Of a stretch of DNA of 64,000 bases, positions 47,321-58,460 are shown in pieces; within the stretch, counting starts at the first letter, position 1, and every line of letters starts with the position of its first letter. Origin of the DNA: Pinus tabuliformis (Eukaryota; Streptophyta; Pinopsida; Pinales; Pinaceae); assembly GCA_031772625.1 (NCBI GenBank), contig CM062804.1, positions 278,584,598-278,648,597 on the forward strand, read 5' to 3'. The translations under genes were made by a program, and so were the position numbers. The notes under the pieces are model-generated. The model worked only from the letters and a program-made list of their open reading frames with translations, did no database searches and was not told where the DNA came from.

Positions 47321-49640
47321 ATTGTAATAACCCTGGGTTAAAAGTTCATGTAACAAAGGTTAATAAATGAAAATGAATAAGAATAAGGTCACGGGACATG
47401 TACTGAGGTAGGTAAAAACCCCGCTATACCCACAGTATGCATAGAGAATGCATAATATTATATGTTGCAGGAATTTTTATGACCTGACTTGGTTAAACCT
47501 TCATAAGCTAAGGTTAAGGCCCCTCCATTTATGCCTTCGTGTGGAAACATTTCATTAGACTTTCTATAGTCTAACCCTTCATCAATCTTTCTATCAAGAC
47601 TTTATAACTCTACCCTTCATCTAAACTTTAATCAACCCTTAAGCCACACATATATAACCAACCCCACTCTATAACTATGGTTATTAACGGACTTACCCAT
47701 AAACATCCTATCACGCTTTATTTTTATTATAATGTTTACATAATAGAAATATTCCACAACACACGTAAACCATACCTTTTCACCTTTTCCTCAGTCTTCG
47801 CACATTACCTGATGCTTTCCTTTATCGCAATCACAATACTTCTCCACCACTATAACATGCCTTCGGAACTCTTGACTTGCGATATGCGACTGCCTTCCCC
47901 ACTGTTGATTTCATTCACCAGATCCACGTCTGTCGCAATATCAAATCAAACCATCCTGTGAGTTCATCGCCTCTCGCAGCGATATGCGATCATAACCAGA
48001 CTTCAAATAAAATGAAATCGCGCCTATAACCTCTTCGGGTCCGCCTTTTCCAATTTCTTTATCGCTTTAATCTCCACCATCGATCTTACTCTCGATCCGA
48101 CGACTGTGCTTCTTCCTGATCAACAGACTTGCCCGACACTTTATAATCGTTGATCAAGATCCACTTGATCTGACGGCCCACAATGATATCGAGTGGAACA
48201 CTTACGTGACGTTTAACGTCCTTTCAGACCCAATGAGAATTATAAACACTCAATCTATAGAAGTTTGGGTCCGCCCTTGTCGTTAAAGCTCGATCTCTTT
48301 ATGACCCGATATCTGTTGGATGACTAGGCTTTTAGATCCTAAGATCTACGACCCTTCAACTAGCATGCAGTTTATCTAATCACTTAATCCCGCAGTTGAT
48401 TATGATGTAAGCATTGACTTTGGCAGTCGAGGTCAATATTTACTACAGGACCTCAACTACTACCAAAGGAATTTGTTCTTTCCTACCCCCGCAACTCTTT
48501 ACTTTGGCTTTTATGCCGTTTCTTCAATAACTTTCTATGGACTTGACTTTCTTCAGGGTTCCTACCCTTCACTGTTCCGCCACAACTCTCTCCTTAATTT
48601 AACTCCACTCATGCCTTTATGCTCTTCCACCTTCACTGTAACACTAAAGGCTTCCTTCTGTACTGTCTATGTGTACAAAGCTGTAATACAAGCTCTATGG
48701 TTCTCTCTTCGAACCTCTTACTAACTAACAACTCTACCCAACACTTCTTTTGCTGGAATTGTTATCTCTAGGACCACTCTACCCACAATTGCAGCAGTGG
48801 AGTTGCCTCAACAACTTCTACCCAACCACAATTGGAAGTTGTTATGTTACGCTTCTCTGTATTTCATCTCGGTTCTGCACCTTCAACATAAGTTTCGCAG
48901 AATCACTCTAGCCACACACAAACTAAATTCAGTTACATAGTACACATTGTATAAAATCTAAATCAAGTTGTTTATATTGATAAACGAGTATTTACACAAG
49001 AGTCTCTCTTTGTGGCCTGATTTTCTTATCAATGGCCTTTCTTCTCCTGCCCGTAGGCTTACAGTTTGACTGACTGACTCCTCTAACTATTCTAACTACT
49101 GACTAACTAACTTGCTCTCGCCTTTTAGGCTTACCTTTATACAAAAAGGTTCTGTTGAACTAATTCTAGTTCAGATCCTTAATTTGCTGAACTAACTCCT
49201 GAAATTCTTCTAAATCCACTTTTAACTCCTACTTATTCCTAAGAGTCCTCTCTAGTTCCTCGAATCATGAGACCTATAAGAGTTACAATTGATTTCCAAC
49301 TCTCTCATCATCATTAATCACTCATGTTCTCCTACACTTGAGACCATTTACAAATATCCTCACACTTATCTAATTAATTCCTACTTTAACCACTCAAAAC
49401 ATTAATAATTACATACATAGGAATCCAACTTCCTTGAAAACACAAGACCCCCTATGTCTACTAAAATACAATGATAGTTTCGAGTCAATGCTCCTGCATC
49501 AAACTCCCAAAGTAGAAAACATTCATGATCTCCTAATCATGTGTCTTCATGTGTTGATAAGAAACCTCCAGGGTCCCAAACTTTAGTTTGTAGTTGTCTG
49601 AATGCTCTGCACCTTTGCTGTTGTTGTATGTTAGCTGCCT
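47321..49640. other. Spacer, no gene recognised
   Basis: 47323 begins TGTAATAACCCTGGG, which resembles a gypsy LTR start, but no matching end, target duplication or second copy is found. 47800-48450 is richer in C and G and contains GCGATATGCGA repeats (near 47880 and 47980). The ORFs at 47677-47961 and 48473-48724 show no domain. Pyrimidine-rich DNA continues to 49640. Confidence 0.6.
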
Positions 49641-49641
49641 T

Positions 49642-50160
49642 CTATTTCATCTTCCTCTCTTTGTCAATCTGTTTCAAGTTCTGATTGATTATTCTTTTTG
49701 TTGTTGTCAACCTCCACCATATGGACTGGTTCATCATTAACTGCCATAACTCTTCAATCTCCATCTCTAGCATATCCTTGGGCTGGTCCATATTCTGCCA
49801 TTTACTCCTACCTCTTTCTCTCTGCTTCAGGTTGTTGTCGATGTCCACTAACTCTTCAAATGGCTATTTATTATCTTCTCTTTGAAGTTTTCATATTCTT
49901 ACTGCCACCCTCTCATCTTTACCCTCTTTCATGATTATCTCTTTCTGCATTGAATCCTAACTTTCCAGCATTCTATCCAGTAATATAACATCTCTATTCC
50001 ATGGACTAAATACTTCCACACAATCTTCCTCTTTCATTTTTATTTGGCTGCTTATCTGTGTCAAATTTTCTCCAGCATCTGCAACTAAACCTGCGCTCCC
50101 AAAACATTTATTAAAATAAAAAACATAAGGCCTTAGTGCCTCTTCTTCCTTTGGCAACAC
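49642..50160 (-). pseudogene. Coiled-coil-like continuation of the minus-strand unknown ORF
   Basis: Frames at 50160-49957 and 49848-49642 continue the direction and charge pattern of the ORF at 50874-50176, separated by stops. The second is rich in Gln, Lys, Glu and Arg (KDMLEMEIEELWQLMMNQSI) and probably helical. No known domain. Probably one ancestral protein of a mobile element, now broken. Confidence 0.4.
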
Positions 50161-50175
50161 ATCAGTATACTGCTC

Positions 50176-50874
50176 TTATTTCTCCTCCTTTATCGGCACA
50201 TTAGTATGTTGATTTGAACTCTCAAAAGAATTCATGAGACTCTCAACTATTCTCTTGTCCACACCATCTGCTTCAATGGTTTCTTCCTGCTCTTGTCCAC
50301 TGTAGTGAACTCCTTCCTCTGCATTGTCAATTTGCTGAACTTTCATTACCATATCCTTTTCCTTATGATTGTCATTCATGACAATTTCTTTGTCTTCCTT
50401 TTTCAGCAATCTGTCCTGAGTATTTATCCTCTGCTTTACCAACTCCCTTCTTTGAAAGCCTAATTTTCCATATAACTCAATAATTTCGATTATAGTAGAA
50501 TTTGGAAATTTCACACAATTTTCTATACCTTCCTTTGTTATTGACGAATCATCAGATGTATTTTCTCCCTTTGCTAAATATTTTGCATAGACTTCTTCTT
50601 TCTTAACATCTTTCAATAGATATCCTTTTTCTTCAATACATGTTCCCTTGTTGTCCCTCTGTAACCATTCTTCCAGAGCTATACTTGTCTCATCATCTAC
50701 ATTAATATACTCCTGCATTTGTTCTTCATCAATAACATTAACCAAATTCATTATATTATCTCTTTGAGACAATATTCCTTCATTCTTCATCAGAATAAGA
50801 TCCTGATCTTCCATCTCTATGACAACTTTGAATGAATGTCCTCTCTCATCCATAGACTCTTCCTGTTGTATCAA
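50176..50874 (-). CDS. Unrecognised acidic protein, 232 aa, minus strand
   Basis: Open frame on the minus strand beginning at the boundary of the 3.4 kb repeat copy B. Composition is strongly acidic and polar (many E, D, K, Q, N), without signal peptide, membrane segment or zinc motif; short helical stretches such as IIELYGKLGFQRRELVKQRI occur. The first ATG at a sensible place is MDERGHSF, 8 codons into the frame. Upstream on the same strand is an AT-rich leader with TTGTTGCAG, acceptor-like, within 30 nt. I do not recognise the family. It may be a gag-like or accessory protein of the retroelement whose LTR lies at 50872-51660, but this is inference. Confidence 0.4.
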   Translation of the reverse strand: MIQQEESMDERGHSFKVVIEMEDQDLILMKNEGILSQRDNIMNLVNVIDEEQMQEYINVDDETSIALEEWLQRDNKGTCIEEKGYLLKDVKKEEVYAKYLAKGENTSDDSSITKEGIENCVKFPNSTIIEIIELYGKLGFQRRELVKQRINTQDRLLKKEDKEIVMNDNHKEKDMVMKVQQIDNAEEGVHYSGQEQEETIEADGVDKRIVESLMNSFESSNQHTNVPIKEEK

Positions 50875-51660
50875 TTCAATAATTTAATCCAATCCTGCAA
50901 CAAGAGAAGCATCACTACTAAATGTAGAAATAGGAGAAACAAGAATAAGAGATGCATGTGAATAAGAAGTAAATGAGAAAATAATAAATATATACAAAAG
51001 GGCTTTGAGGTTCCTGGGATGTCCAATCTCATGTATACTCAGAGTCTTATGAAGGATAGAAGCTTTAGAAGATAAAAATGGCGCCAAAATTCATTATTTT
51101 AATCAATCCACGTACATCACCGCTAGAAATGAAAGTGGAGTTGCAAAAATACAAGTTTTCTCCACAAGAAGATGAAGAAAAACGTGCCTCTAGAGGAAAA
51201 TTTGAATTGGTACTTATAAAAAATTATGAGAAAGCATTCTCTTTGAAAGGAGGAAGCTTTCCCCTCCAAAATGCCTAAAATAGTGGGTCTCGTTCCCAAC
51301 ACTAGGAATTTGCATTAAATGACAAAGAACACCTTCCTAGATTTTCTAAATCACTGCAGATCCAAAATTTATGCAATAATTTCATAATACCTTGTTGATA
51401 TATTATCCAATCTTGATCCTCCTGTAGTAGGGAGCAAGTCCCGAGATTATCTCTTCCTCCAAATCTTCATAATTTGCCCAATATTCTCACAATATTTTAC
51501 AAAAATAAATAATATTAGGAACAAATATGATAATATCCATAAACATTCATAATGAAAATATCAAAGTTAAAAATATGTCATCTAATGCAAAAAGATATGT
51601 TTAATGCGCTAAAGGATGGTTAGATAGGCCTTAATTTATGTTTAATTTGGAGGCCCATCA

Positions 51661-51672
51661 TACTCCCCTGCT
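51661..51672 (-). other. Polypurine-tract-like motif in copy B
   Basis: TACTCCCCTGCT, reading AGCAGGGGAGTA on the minus strand and followed by TGATGGGCC. Identical to copy A at 20341-20352. Confidence 0.5.
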
Positions 51673-51722
51673 AAAAGTGTTTCTCACCCTATGAGCAACT
51701 TAATGACCTAATTGTGCTTCAT

Positions 51723-51959
51723 TCATGGCGCTAGTGGCCTCCGTGATCTATCTTGTAGTTGTCCAACACTTTCCTGTGGCAAATTTATGCTTTCCTGTAT
51801 CAAATTTTTTCCTTCCTGTAGCAAATTTCTGCCTCCCTGTAGCAGGGCATATTCTTCTTTTATTTGTTTGGCTATGGCTTCCCTGGTGCTTGGATTCTTC
51901 AGAGAAGCTTGGGGCTCCTTTATTTTGGATTGGAGGGAGCCTATATCTTCATTTTGCAT
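51723..51959 (-). pseudogene. Coiled-coil protein end with LLQEG repeats
   Basis: The minus-strand frame reads SLQSKIKEPQASLKNPSTRE, then EEYALLQGGRNLLQEGKNLI and QESINLPQESVGQLQD. A nine-residue-like repeat built on LLQEG(K/R)N is visible. Copy A has the same stretch with one extra stop. Upstream frames on this strand are Lys/Glu-rich (KKKKRVEKKNKR in copy A). It is probably the C-terminal part of a coiled-coil protein of the element, ending just before the polypurine tract. No similarity to a named family. Confidence 0.45.
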
Positions 51960-54253
51960 CTTATTCTCCTTTTATACTTTGTTCTTATTTTCCATGCAGT
52001 TTTTCTTATGTTTCAATCTTTTATTTTTCTTTGCCACCCTCTTGTTCTTCTAGAGAGCCATTCCTAACTATCTCTTCAAGTCCAGAAAATATTCTCTTTC
52101 CATGTCAAAAAAAAATACATGTGTTCTCAAGGTTTTTTCAAGTGATCCCCCTTCCTTGTAGACTCCTTCGAACTTCCATGGTTTTGTGGCCAATAATTCT
52201 CAAGATAGGGCCAATTTTTGCCTCTTGGGAAAATCCTTTAGTAGGCATAATGTCTCCTAAAAAACCCTATTTTTCCTTAAGCAACTCCATTTTCTCGTAT
52301 AGGAAAGAAGTTTGTGCCTTGAGCTCTTTAGTTATGGCTGCTCTAGTGGTTGGCCTCCTCATAGATGTCAAAATTTGCTTCCCTTCTATTAAATCATCCA
52401 CCCATTTCTCCTAGTATTCCTCCTTGATGTTATATAGGTTTGCAACCCAAAAAAGTTTAAACAGTCTTAGTGGTCAAACATTGGTAAGTTGTTTGATATT
52501 ACTAAGGAAGAAGGGTGCTTGAAATGATGTCAACCAAACTATTTTCTCTTCTCTTAACCACAAAAAACTTCAAAAGGACTTCATATTAATCAATTGAATA
52601 TTAAAAGATCTTAATTTCAAACAAACTTCTCATGCAATTGGATGCGGAAGTGAGTAAGAAAGGTGTCACTTACTTCTTGTCAGAGAAATTTTGGGTTTGC
52701 ATGAATGTTTGAGACAATATCAGGTCACTATGACACTTTTCTCCTCCCAACTCTTCATGTATCTCCTCTCATCCCTCCTATAGCACTTGGAGGCTTGCCT
52801 GTAGCTTTCTCTTATAACACTAACAGATTGTGTTCAAAACTCCTTGATGGCACCCTAGGCAACTTGCTTGTTCTTCCTCTACCTATTTTTGGAATGAGTG
52901 ATGGTGCAAATGAAGTGGAGCCAACATAGAATAACCTCTTTTTATTAAATGCTTGGAATGCTTTAGTGACTTGGCATTAACTTGAGTCTCTTCTTGTCGA
53001 TCATTGTCCCTACTAACTGTAATCATTTCTCTCTCCTCATAATCACCACTTTCCCCACTTTGAATTCTTCACATTGCATGTGGGTTTAAGTAAACTGTAG
53101 TATTACTAGTCAAGGGTGCACAAGTTTATTGGCCACCTTTAGCCTATAAAACCTTCTCTCATGTGCATTGAAAATAATTTTTTTACCTTAATATACACAA
53201 CAGGAGAGGTGAAGAACAAATGCATACATATGCCTACCTGATTTCGACCTGCTGTAGATGCATGCATGTTGCTGCTAAGTTTATGTCAGATCCAAGCTTC
53301 TCTGGAGGTGCTAATTTCCTTTGCTTGCTTCTACATAGGTCTTCATAGCTTGATGATTCTTTGACTGATAATGTTGTTGTCTGCAAGTTTCTTTCCAATG
53401 TCCAATTTGTTTTTGGTGGAGTGGATGGACTACTTCCTAAGGAGGGTGTGCCCCTTCTCAACTTCAAAAATGGCTTCATGATGCTCAAGGTGGCTGGATA
53501 TTTTACTCTGTGGGTGGAAAATAATGATTATGGGATTTTGATGTGACTGTACAGGCTGTTACTAGAGGAATTTCCCTCCTTTAATAGTCACTTAATTCTT
53601 CTTTGGGACTTTATATTGCATGTGGAACTGAGGGAAAGTCAGAAAAGGTATAAGGAGAGGGCTAAAATCATGAGGAGTGGGTGTAAGTGGTGGAAAAATT
53701 GAAGGCAACGCTTTTTCTGTGTTTTTTATGTATGAGAGAATGGAATTTGAAGATGAATTTTGGCTAGATGGAGTGGATGGCTGATAATAGTGATGTTTAA
53801 GGACCTCTCTTAACATTCTCTAAAGAACACATTACCTTTTGGCCTCTTTCTCCAATCATATCTACCTCCTATAACAATTCTGGTCCCTCTTGTAGAATTT
53901 TAGAACAACCTCATGTAGCAGACTTGTTTTATCCATATCTCCCAAATCGTTTAATAGATTGAATTGATTTTTTTTTTTGGATTTTTCCATCATACTTATG
54001 CACGCCCGCATACAAAATCTTGGAGAACGGCTGCACAAATATTGAGAAAAAATAAAACTGGTTGTAGGTGATGGAGGACGAGATCTTGAAAAGTGTGCAC
54101 TAGAATTTCTTGAAATTTATTGAGAATGGTACCATCATCCATATGGATCTCTCCATGAAACATATCGGCCAATTAAGTTACGGTTTTCAAGATAAGATAA
54201 AAATAATTTTTTGCTCTGTGTATTTTGGCCTCCTATAGCAAAATAAATCCCTC

Positions 54254-54900
54254 TTGTAGCATTTTAGGACAATGAGTAAAATGAATGGGAAAAGTTTGGA
54301 AATGATGGATGAATGGTGGAAATAGATGAGGCTGATCGATCGGCATGTCCTAGGCCCTTTTGGAGCATCTTGGCAAAGGAGGAGAAAGTCCAAGTTTGAC
54401 TTCCTTTGACTATATTTTTTTAATCAACTTTTTCTTTTGGTGCCAACTTGTTTTTGTTGCTTGCAAAGGTTGGTGAGCACTTTCCTTCATTAGAGAGAGA
54501 TACATGGAGACAATAAATATTTCTTTTATTTTTTCATTTTTTTCTCTTTTAGGCCTACTAGGTGCCTCAATGAGGTTTTCAGCTAGTAGGTTTGCCTAGG
54601 CTTCTCAAAAGAGGTTTTAACCTGGGATCTTTTCTTTATCTTTTTCTTTTATCTTTTTCCAGCCCATTGATTGCCTTATCGAGTTTTTCAATCAATGAGC
54701 CAATCTCAGGTGCCTCAAAGGAGGTTTACACCAGAGATTTTTTTTTTCTCTTATTTTTTCATTTTTTTCTATCCTACTCTACTTGAAAAAACAAAATCTC
54801 TTTCAAGTATAGGAATACTTCCAACGGAGCCGTGTGCACATCAAGATGACATATAAACTGATGTGCGGGATTCAAATATATCTTTGGCATGTGCCTAAAT
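54254..54900. other. Pyrimidine-rich spacer within the minus-strand relic
   Basis: 54480-54790 is almost all pyrimidine on the plus strand (CTTTTATCTTTTTC-type runs) with a repeated GGTGCCTCAA...GAGGTTT module near 54560, 54600 and 54710. Short hydrophobic ORFs here are artefacts of the T-rich composition. Confidence 0.6.
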
Positions 54901-56534
54901 TTCAGAGACCAATTGCTTTGGCTTTGATAATATCATGCACTATTGAAGAAGAGAGTGATGATCCATCTTGTTGATTTTCTGGAACCAAACCCCAATATAA
55001 CTTTGATTCCTTTGGTTCACACGCTTATATGGATCAGTATTCATGCCATATTCTACCATGACATTCAATTCTTCCCGTTTTTGTTGATTATTCTCTTCAA
55101 CACATGGAGGGTCTGATGGTAAACATGAGGGAACTTTCTCATTCTCTTATTTTGATTTATGCTCTTCTTCAAGTGCATCCCATGATCATATGGTCTTATC
55201 ATATGTATCTTCTTTTTCTGAATATTGTCCTTCAATGACATCAAGAGAATACCATTTTGCAATTTTCTTCGTGATCTAAGATGAATACCATTTAGATCAA
55301 GAGGAGATGTTGGGAAGTGTCGTATCTCAGCATTGTAACTGGGTTGAGCTACTTCCTTGTGTGGGTTTGGAAATGGAGGTATAGATAGCTGAATGGGAGT
55401 GGATCCTTAAGATGGATGTGGTTGAGGTTGTGGTTGTGGTGGAGGTGGGTGGTAGGAAAAACATTGAGTTGGGTATGGAGGATATTGAGGAGAGTATTCA
55501 AGATATTGTGGATTTCTCCCATAAGTTTATTGTCAAGCTTATTGCTAAGATTGGCTTGGAGTTGAGATGCCCATGGTTGCCAAGGAAAGGGTGTGTAACA
55601 ATTAATTTGAGATGGATGTGCATAACCTTGAAATTATGAATTAGGCTCTTGCATCATACTAGGTTGACTAGGGTGCCATGGTCCTCTTGGAGCTACATAA
55701 CATAGTTTCTTTGGTGATTCACTTGCTCCATTGTCCTCTTGGTAAACTTCCTTCAACCTTGGTAATGATGAGAAATATTTAACAGCATGTGATTTTGCAT
55801 GGATAACACAAATATCAACATCTCTTTTTTCCTCGTCTTGCATTCTAAACATTTCTACTTGTTTTCTTAGATTTCTAAGAATTTATGTTTTAAAGTTATC
55901 AAACAAATTTCCAAGTTTAGTTTGACTTACTGATCTTGATTTCGATTTACTTACTCTTTCCCTTCCTCTTCATATGTATTTACATATTTCACAAATTTCT
56001 TCAAATGACAATTGGTATACATCACCTCTACTCATGAGATCAAGAATATCAACCCACTCATCCCTAATTGTTTTAAATAAGAGTTTTTTTTAGTGTGTCA
56101 GATCCCAAATAATGTAAATTTTCCCTCTTAACATTATACATTAACCTCACTATTAGATCCTAAAGGCTCTCATTTTCTTTTTGATTCATTATAAATATTT
56201 CTTCTTTAATATCATGATCTTTATATTTTTCTAGAAATATTTTTTGCATACCATTCCATGATCTTATTGAATTAAACTCTAAATTCATGAACCATTTCAG
56301 AGCTCTATCCTTCAACGTTACCGAAAACAATCTCAAATTTTGAGTGTTTAGTAAGTAACCGTAAGATCTACAAAAGATTTCAAATTCAAAGATAAAGGTT
56401 TCCGGATCCTCTAACTTGATACCATGCAAGTTGGAAAGGAAAGATGGAGGGATGTTCTTCATATGCACACTGACATCAATATCTTCAATGGGAAATCCAA
56501 GAGGATCTTCTTCATTTTCATTATCTCCATCCAT
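54900..56534 (-). pseudogene. Ty3/gypsy gag relic, minus strand
   Basis: The intact first part 56534-56160 (124 aa, MDGDNENEEDPLGFPIEDID start) has the Retrotrans_gag pattern: PPSFLSNLHGIKLEDPETF, then LRLFSVTLKDRALKWFMNL and GMQKIFLEKY. After the stop, frames continue with MYNVKR...LGSDTLK, a degraded zinc-knuckle region (CVIHAKSHAVKYF, where Cys/His spacing is partly lost), LPRLKEVYQ and PRGPWHPSQ. This order is typical of Athila/Tat-like gag. Many stops and shifts; no protease, RT or integrase seen downstream before the 3.4 kb repeat. Confidence 0.8.
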
Positions 56535-56790
56535 TTATTCTACCTTCTTTTTTAGCTCTTTTTCTTCTACATGAAGAAGTGGATGGTGATGTGGCTTTTA
56601 CTCCACCATGTGATGAAATGGGGTGGTTGGTGTCGGAGAAGTAATTTTAAATTATTATTTTTTGAATAAGAATGCTAATGTAATGCAATTTTCTATTTTT
56701 GAAATGAAATATTCCTAATACATTTTTTTTTCGCAGAAAATGAAATAAATGAATCAACTAAGAAAGAAAAAATTGCATATTTTGACACCT

Positions 56791-56807
56791 CTCTGGCAAC
56801 GACGCCA
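56791..56807 (-). other. Primer-binding site upstream of the gag relic
   Basis: On the minus strand CACTTTTTGGCGTCGTTGCC precedes the gag by about 250 nt. This closely resembles the CTTTTTGGCGCCGTTGCC junction known from Athila/Tat-type gypsy elements. The LTR that should follow to the right is not recognisable: 56830-57060 instead resembles the AT-rich flank near 32500. Confidence 0.7.
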
Positions 56808-56811
56808 AAAA

Positions 56812-57190
56812 GTGATTAAAAAATTCAATATTTTAGTGAAAATATTCAAAATTTTTCTTTTCTATTTGGGATTAACCAAGCACATTTTCCTAATTTCCTA
56901 AACTTGTATTTTGTTTTTTATAGGATTTTTAAACCTATAATTTATGCAAATTAAATTTTCTATTTTATTGGTAAAGAAATTTAAAACTTTAATACACATC
57001 TACAAAAAAAAAAAAAAAAATCCCAGCAAAAAACCATCTCATTTTTATTTTGAAAAAGGAATTACAATAATCATATTTCTATGTCCTCTGTCTATCAACT
57101 CGGAAAAAAAAATCCGGGAGTGAGCAGAACAACCACGCTCATCAATGCTACATCCTTCGAGTCACAAAAACATTCTATATATATAGGATG
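56812..57190. repeat. Segmental repeat D, copy 2, left part
   Basis: 57060-57195 matches 34087-34222 closely (CAATGCTRCATCCTTCGART and neighbours). 56930-57000 matches 32520-32570 and 43750-43790. 57005-57021 is a poly(A) run. Confidence 0.75.
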
Positions 57191-57195
57191 AAAGA

Positions 57196-57431
57196 AGTTA
57201 GAAATAATTAATTCCTACTTGTCTATGGTTGTAGTTCTCCATTTGAGGAGTTTGTTCCTACATAATACGAATTTAGTTTCTCCTAGTTTAGTGTGTGGTT
57301 GAGAGAATCTCTCAACCACACTATTGTACGTCTAAGATAGAATTCCTATCTTGAGACTATTACTTGTATAAATGTGTGTGCAATTGCCTCATTCATAATA
57401 ATAGAATATATTGATGTGTGCCATTTTATCT
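57196..57431 (+). repeat. 5' LTR of the gene-capturing element
   Basis: Starts AGTTAGAAATAATT and ends CCATTTTATCT. A TATAAAT at 57367-57373 is a good TATA box. A near-continuous palindrome GTGTGGTTGAGAGA, A, TCTCTCAACCACAC occupies the centre (about 57292-57320), and AAGATAG/CTATCTT forms a second small hairpin. Confidence 0.92.
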
Positions 57432-57443
57432 TGGTATCAGAGC
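57432..57443 (+). other. Primer-binding site (initiator Met tRNA)
   Basis: TGGTATCAGAGC immediately follows the last LTR base with no spacer. Confidence 0.93.
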
Positions 57444-57655
57444 CTGTGAGGGCTTGGCCCCTCCTAGGCTGAGGGAAAATAAAGAGTTTAGTATATGTTG
57501 TTTGTCCATCAATTATTTTTTGTGATCTGTTCAAGTGCTTGAGCGGCTGATTGAAATCGTGTTAAGCACGCTGCTGCCCTATTTCGTTGTGTTGGCGTAG
57601 GTATCCATTGCTCCAATCGTCATGCTTATAGCAGTAGCCTTGACAATGGATCTAT

Positions 57656-58075
57656 GCAGTGGAAGCGTGGAAACTCCATTCGTGGGCAGCCGGATTGACA
57701 GAGTTTCCCGATGGGAGAAATCAGGAGAGCACCAGCGAAGCTGTGAATGCCTACTATTCCGCAGCGTTGTTGGGATTTGCTTATGGCGATCAGTATCTGA
57801 TAGGCACTCGCTCGACCTTGGCGGCATTGGAAATAAGATCTGCGAAGGCGCTCTGGCACGTTCCGTCGAATAGTAAACTCTATGAAGCAGAGTTCGTCAA
57901 AGAGAATCGCGTTGTGGGTATTTTGTGGGCGAATAAGCGGGACAATAAACTGTGGTTTGCAGAGCCTGAATGCAGAGAATGCAAACTGGGTATTCAGTTG
58001 CTTCCTCTTTTGCTAGTTACAGAGATCCTGTTTTCTGATTTGGAAGCGTGGATGCTCTCTCACTATGTGTGTTAG
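57656..58075 (+). pseudogene. Captured GH81 endo-beta-1,3-glucanase fragment
   Basis: An open frame of about 138 codons from a GTG at 57659 reads HSWAAGLTEFPDGRNQESTS, then EAVNAYYSAALLGFAYGDQY, TLAALEIRSAKALWHV and GIQLLPLLLVTEILFSDLEA. This is the core of plant glycoside hydrolase family 81, laminarin-type endo-1,3-beta-glucanase, including the NQES..SEA segment that carries glutamates reported as catalytic in the family. The complete enzymes are several hundred residues longer on both sides. No ATG starts the frame and several consensus residues are changed, so it is a captured fragment, not an enzyme. The continuous frame over an otherwise long gene region suggests an exon or cDNA origin. 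Confidence 0.85.
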
Positions 58076-58460
58076 CTCTGCAAGGTGTGTGGTGGATGAG
58101 ATCGGATCAGCATGGATCGAGCAGCGGATCTGATCGTGGTGATGTGGCTGCCTGTATTTGTTTAAGGCCAAGATCCTGTGGCGGATCAGTGGTAGCCTGC
58201 GGGCATCTTTATAGAGCATGTAGGTCGGCATGATTTTGCATTACAATTCCACCGTTCGTTCGCTGTGCAATTCGATTCCGCTAATAGAACACATTTTGCC
58301 GAGCATTGAATAGAATCTGTCACAGAAGAAGACCCAGGTCCCTTATAGAGAGAATAGCAAACGAGGGCTTCTATCGATGGTGTTTGGGGTTTAAAACTGC
58401 TCCGAAGAAGAATCTGTCAAGCTCCAGTAGTTCTAATTGAGGCTTGGGGGAGAAATAGCA
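58076..58460 (+). other. Probable captured 5' leader of the F-box gene
   Basis: About 385 bp between the GH81 and F-box pieces. No coding frame is recognised. Position before the F-box ATG suggests it is that gene's 5' UTR, but nothing in the sequence proves this. It contains a few direct GGATCAG/CGGATC words (58095-58190). Confidence 0.4.

Larger units (their letters stand above)
50872..54253 (-). repeat. 3.4-kb direct repeat, copy B
   Basis: Matches 19550-22920 over its full length. In minus orientation 54253-51673 would be internal, 51672-51661 a polypurine tract and 51660-50872 an LTR of about 790 bp containing a TATATATTTATT promoter-like run (near 50990). The LTR would start TGATGGGCC, but its end is not an obvious CA. 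Outside the boundaries the two copies have unrelated flanks on both sides. A block at 53230-53550 encodes on the plus strand VDGLLPKEGVPLLNFKNGF, then MMLKVAGYF and FTLWVENNDYGILM, kept in both copies with few changes, but the family is unknown to me. Confidence 0.7.

Noticed and set aside
47323..48937. Possible LTR starting TGTAATAACCC and ending AGTTACA
   Set aside because: No second copy, no PBS or polypurine tract, and the 5-bp flanks do not match.
57346..58233. Antisense ORFs over the GH81 fragment
   Set aside because: The sense frame has clear GH81 motifs; antisense frames are shadows.
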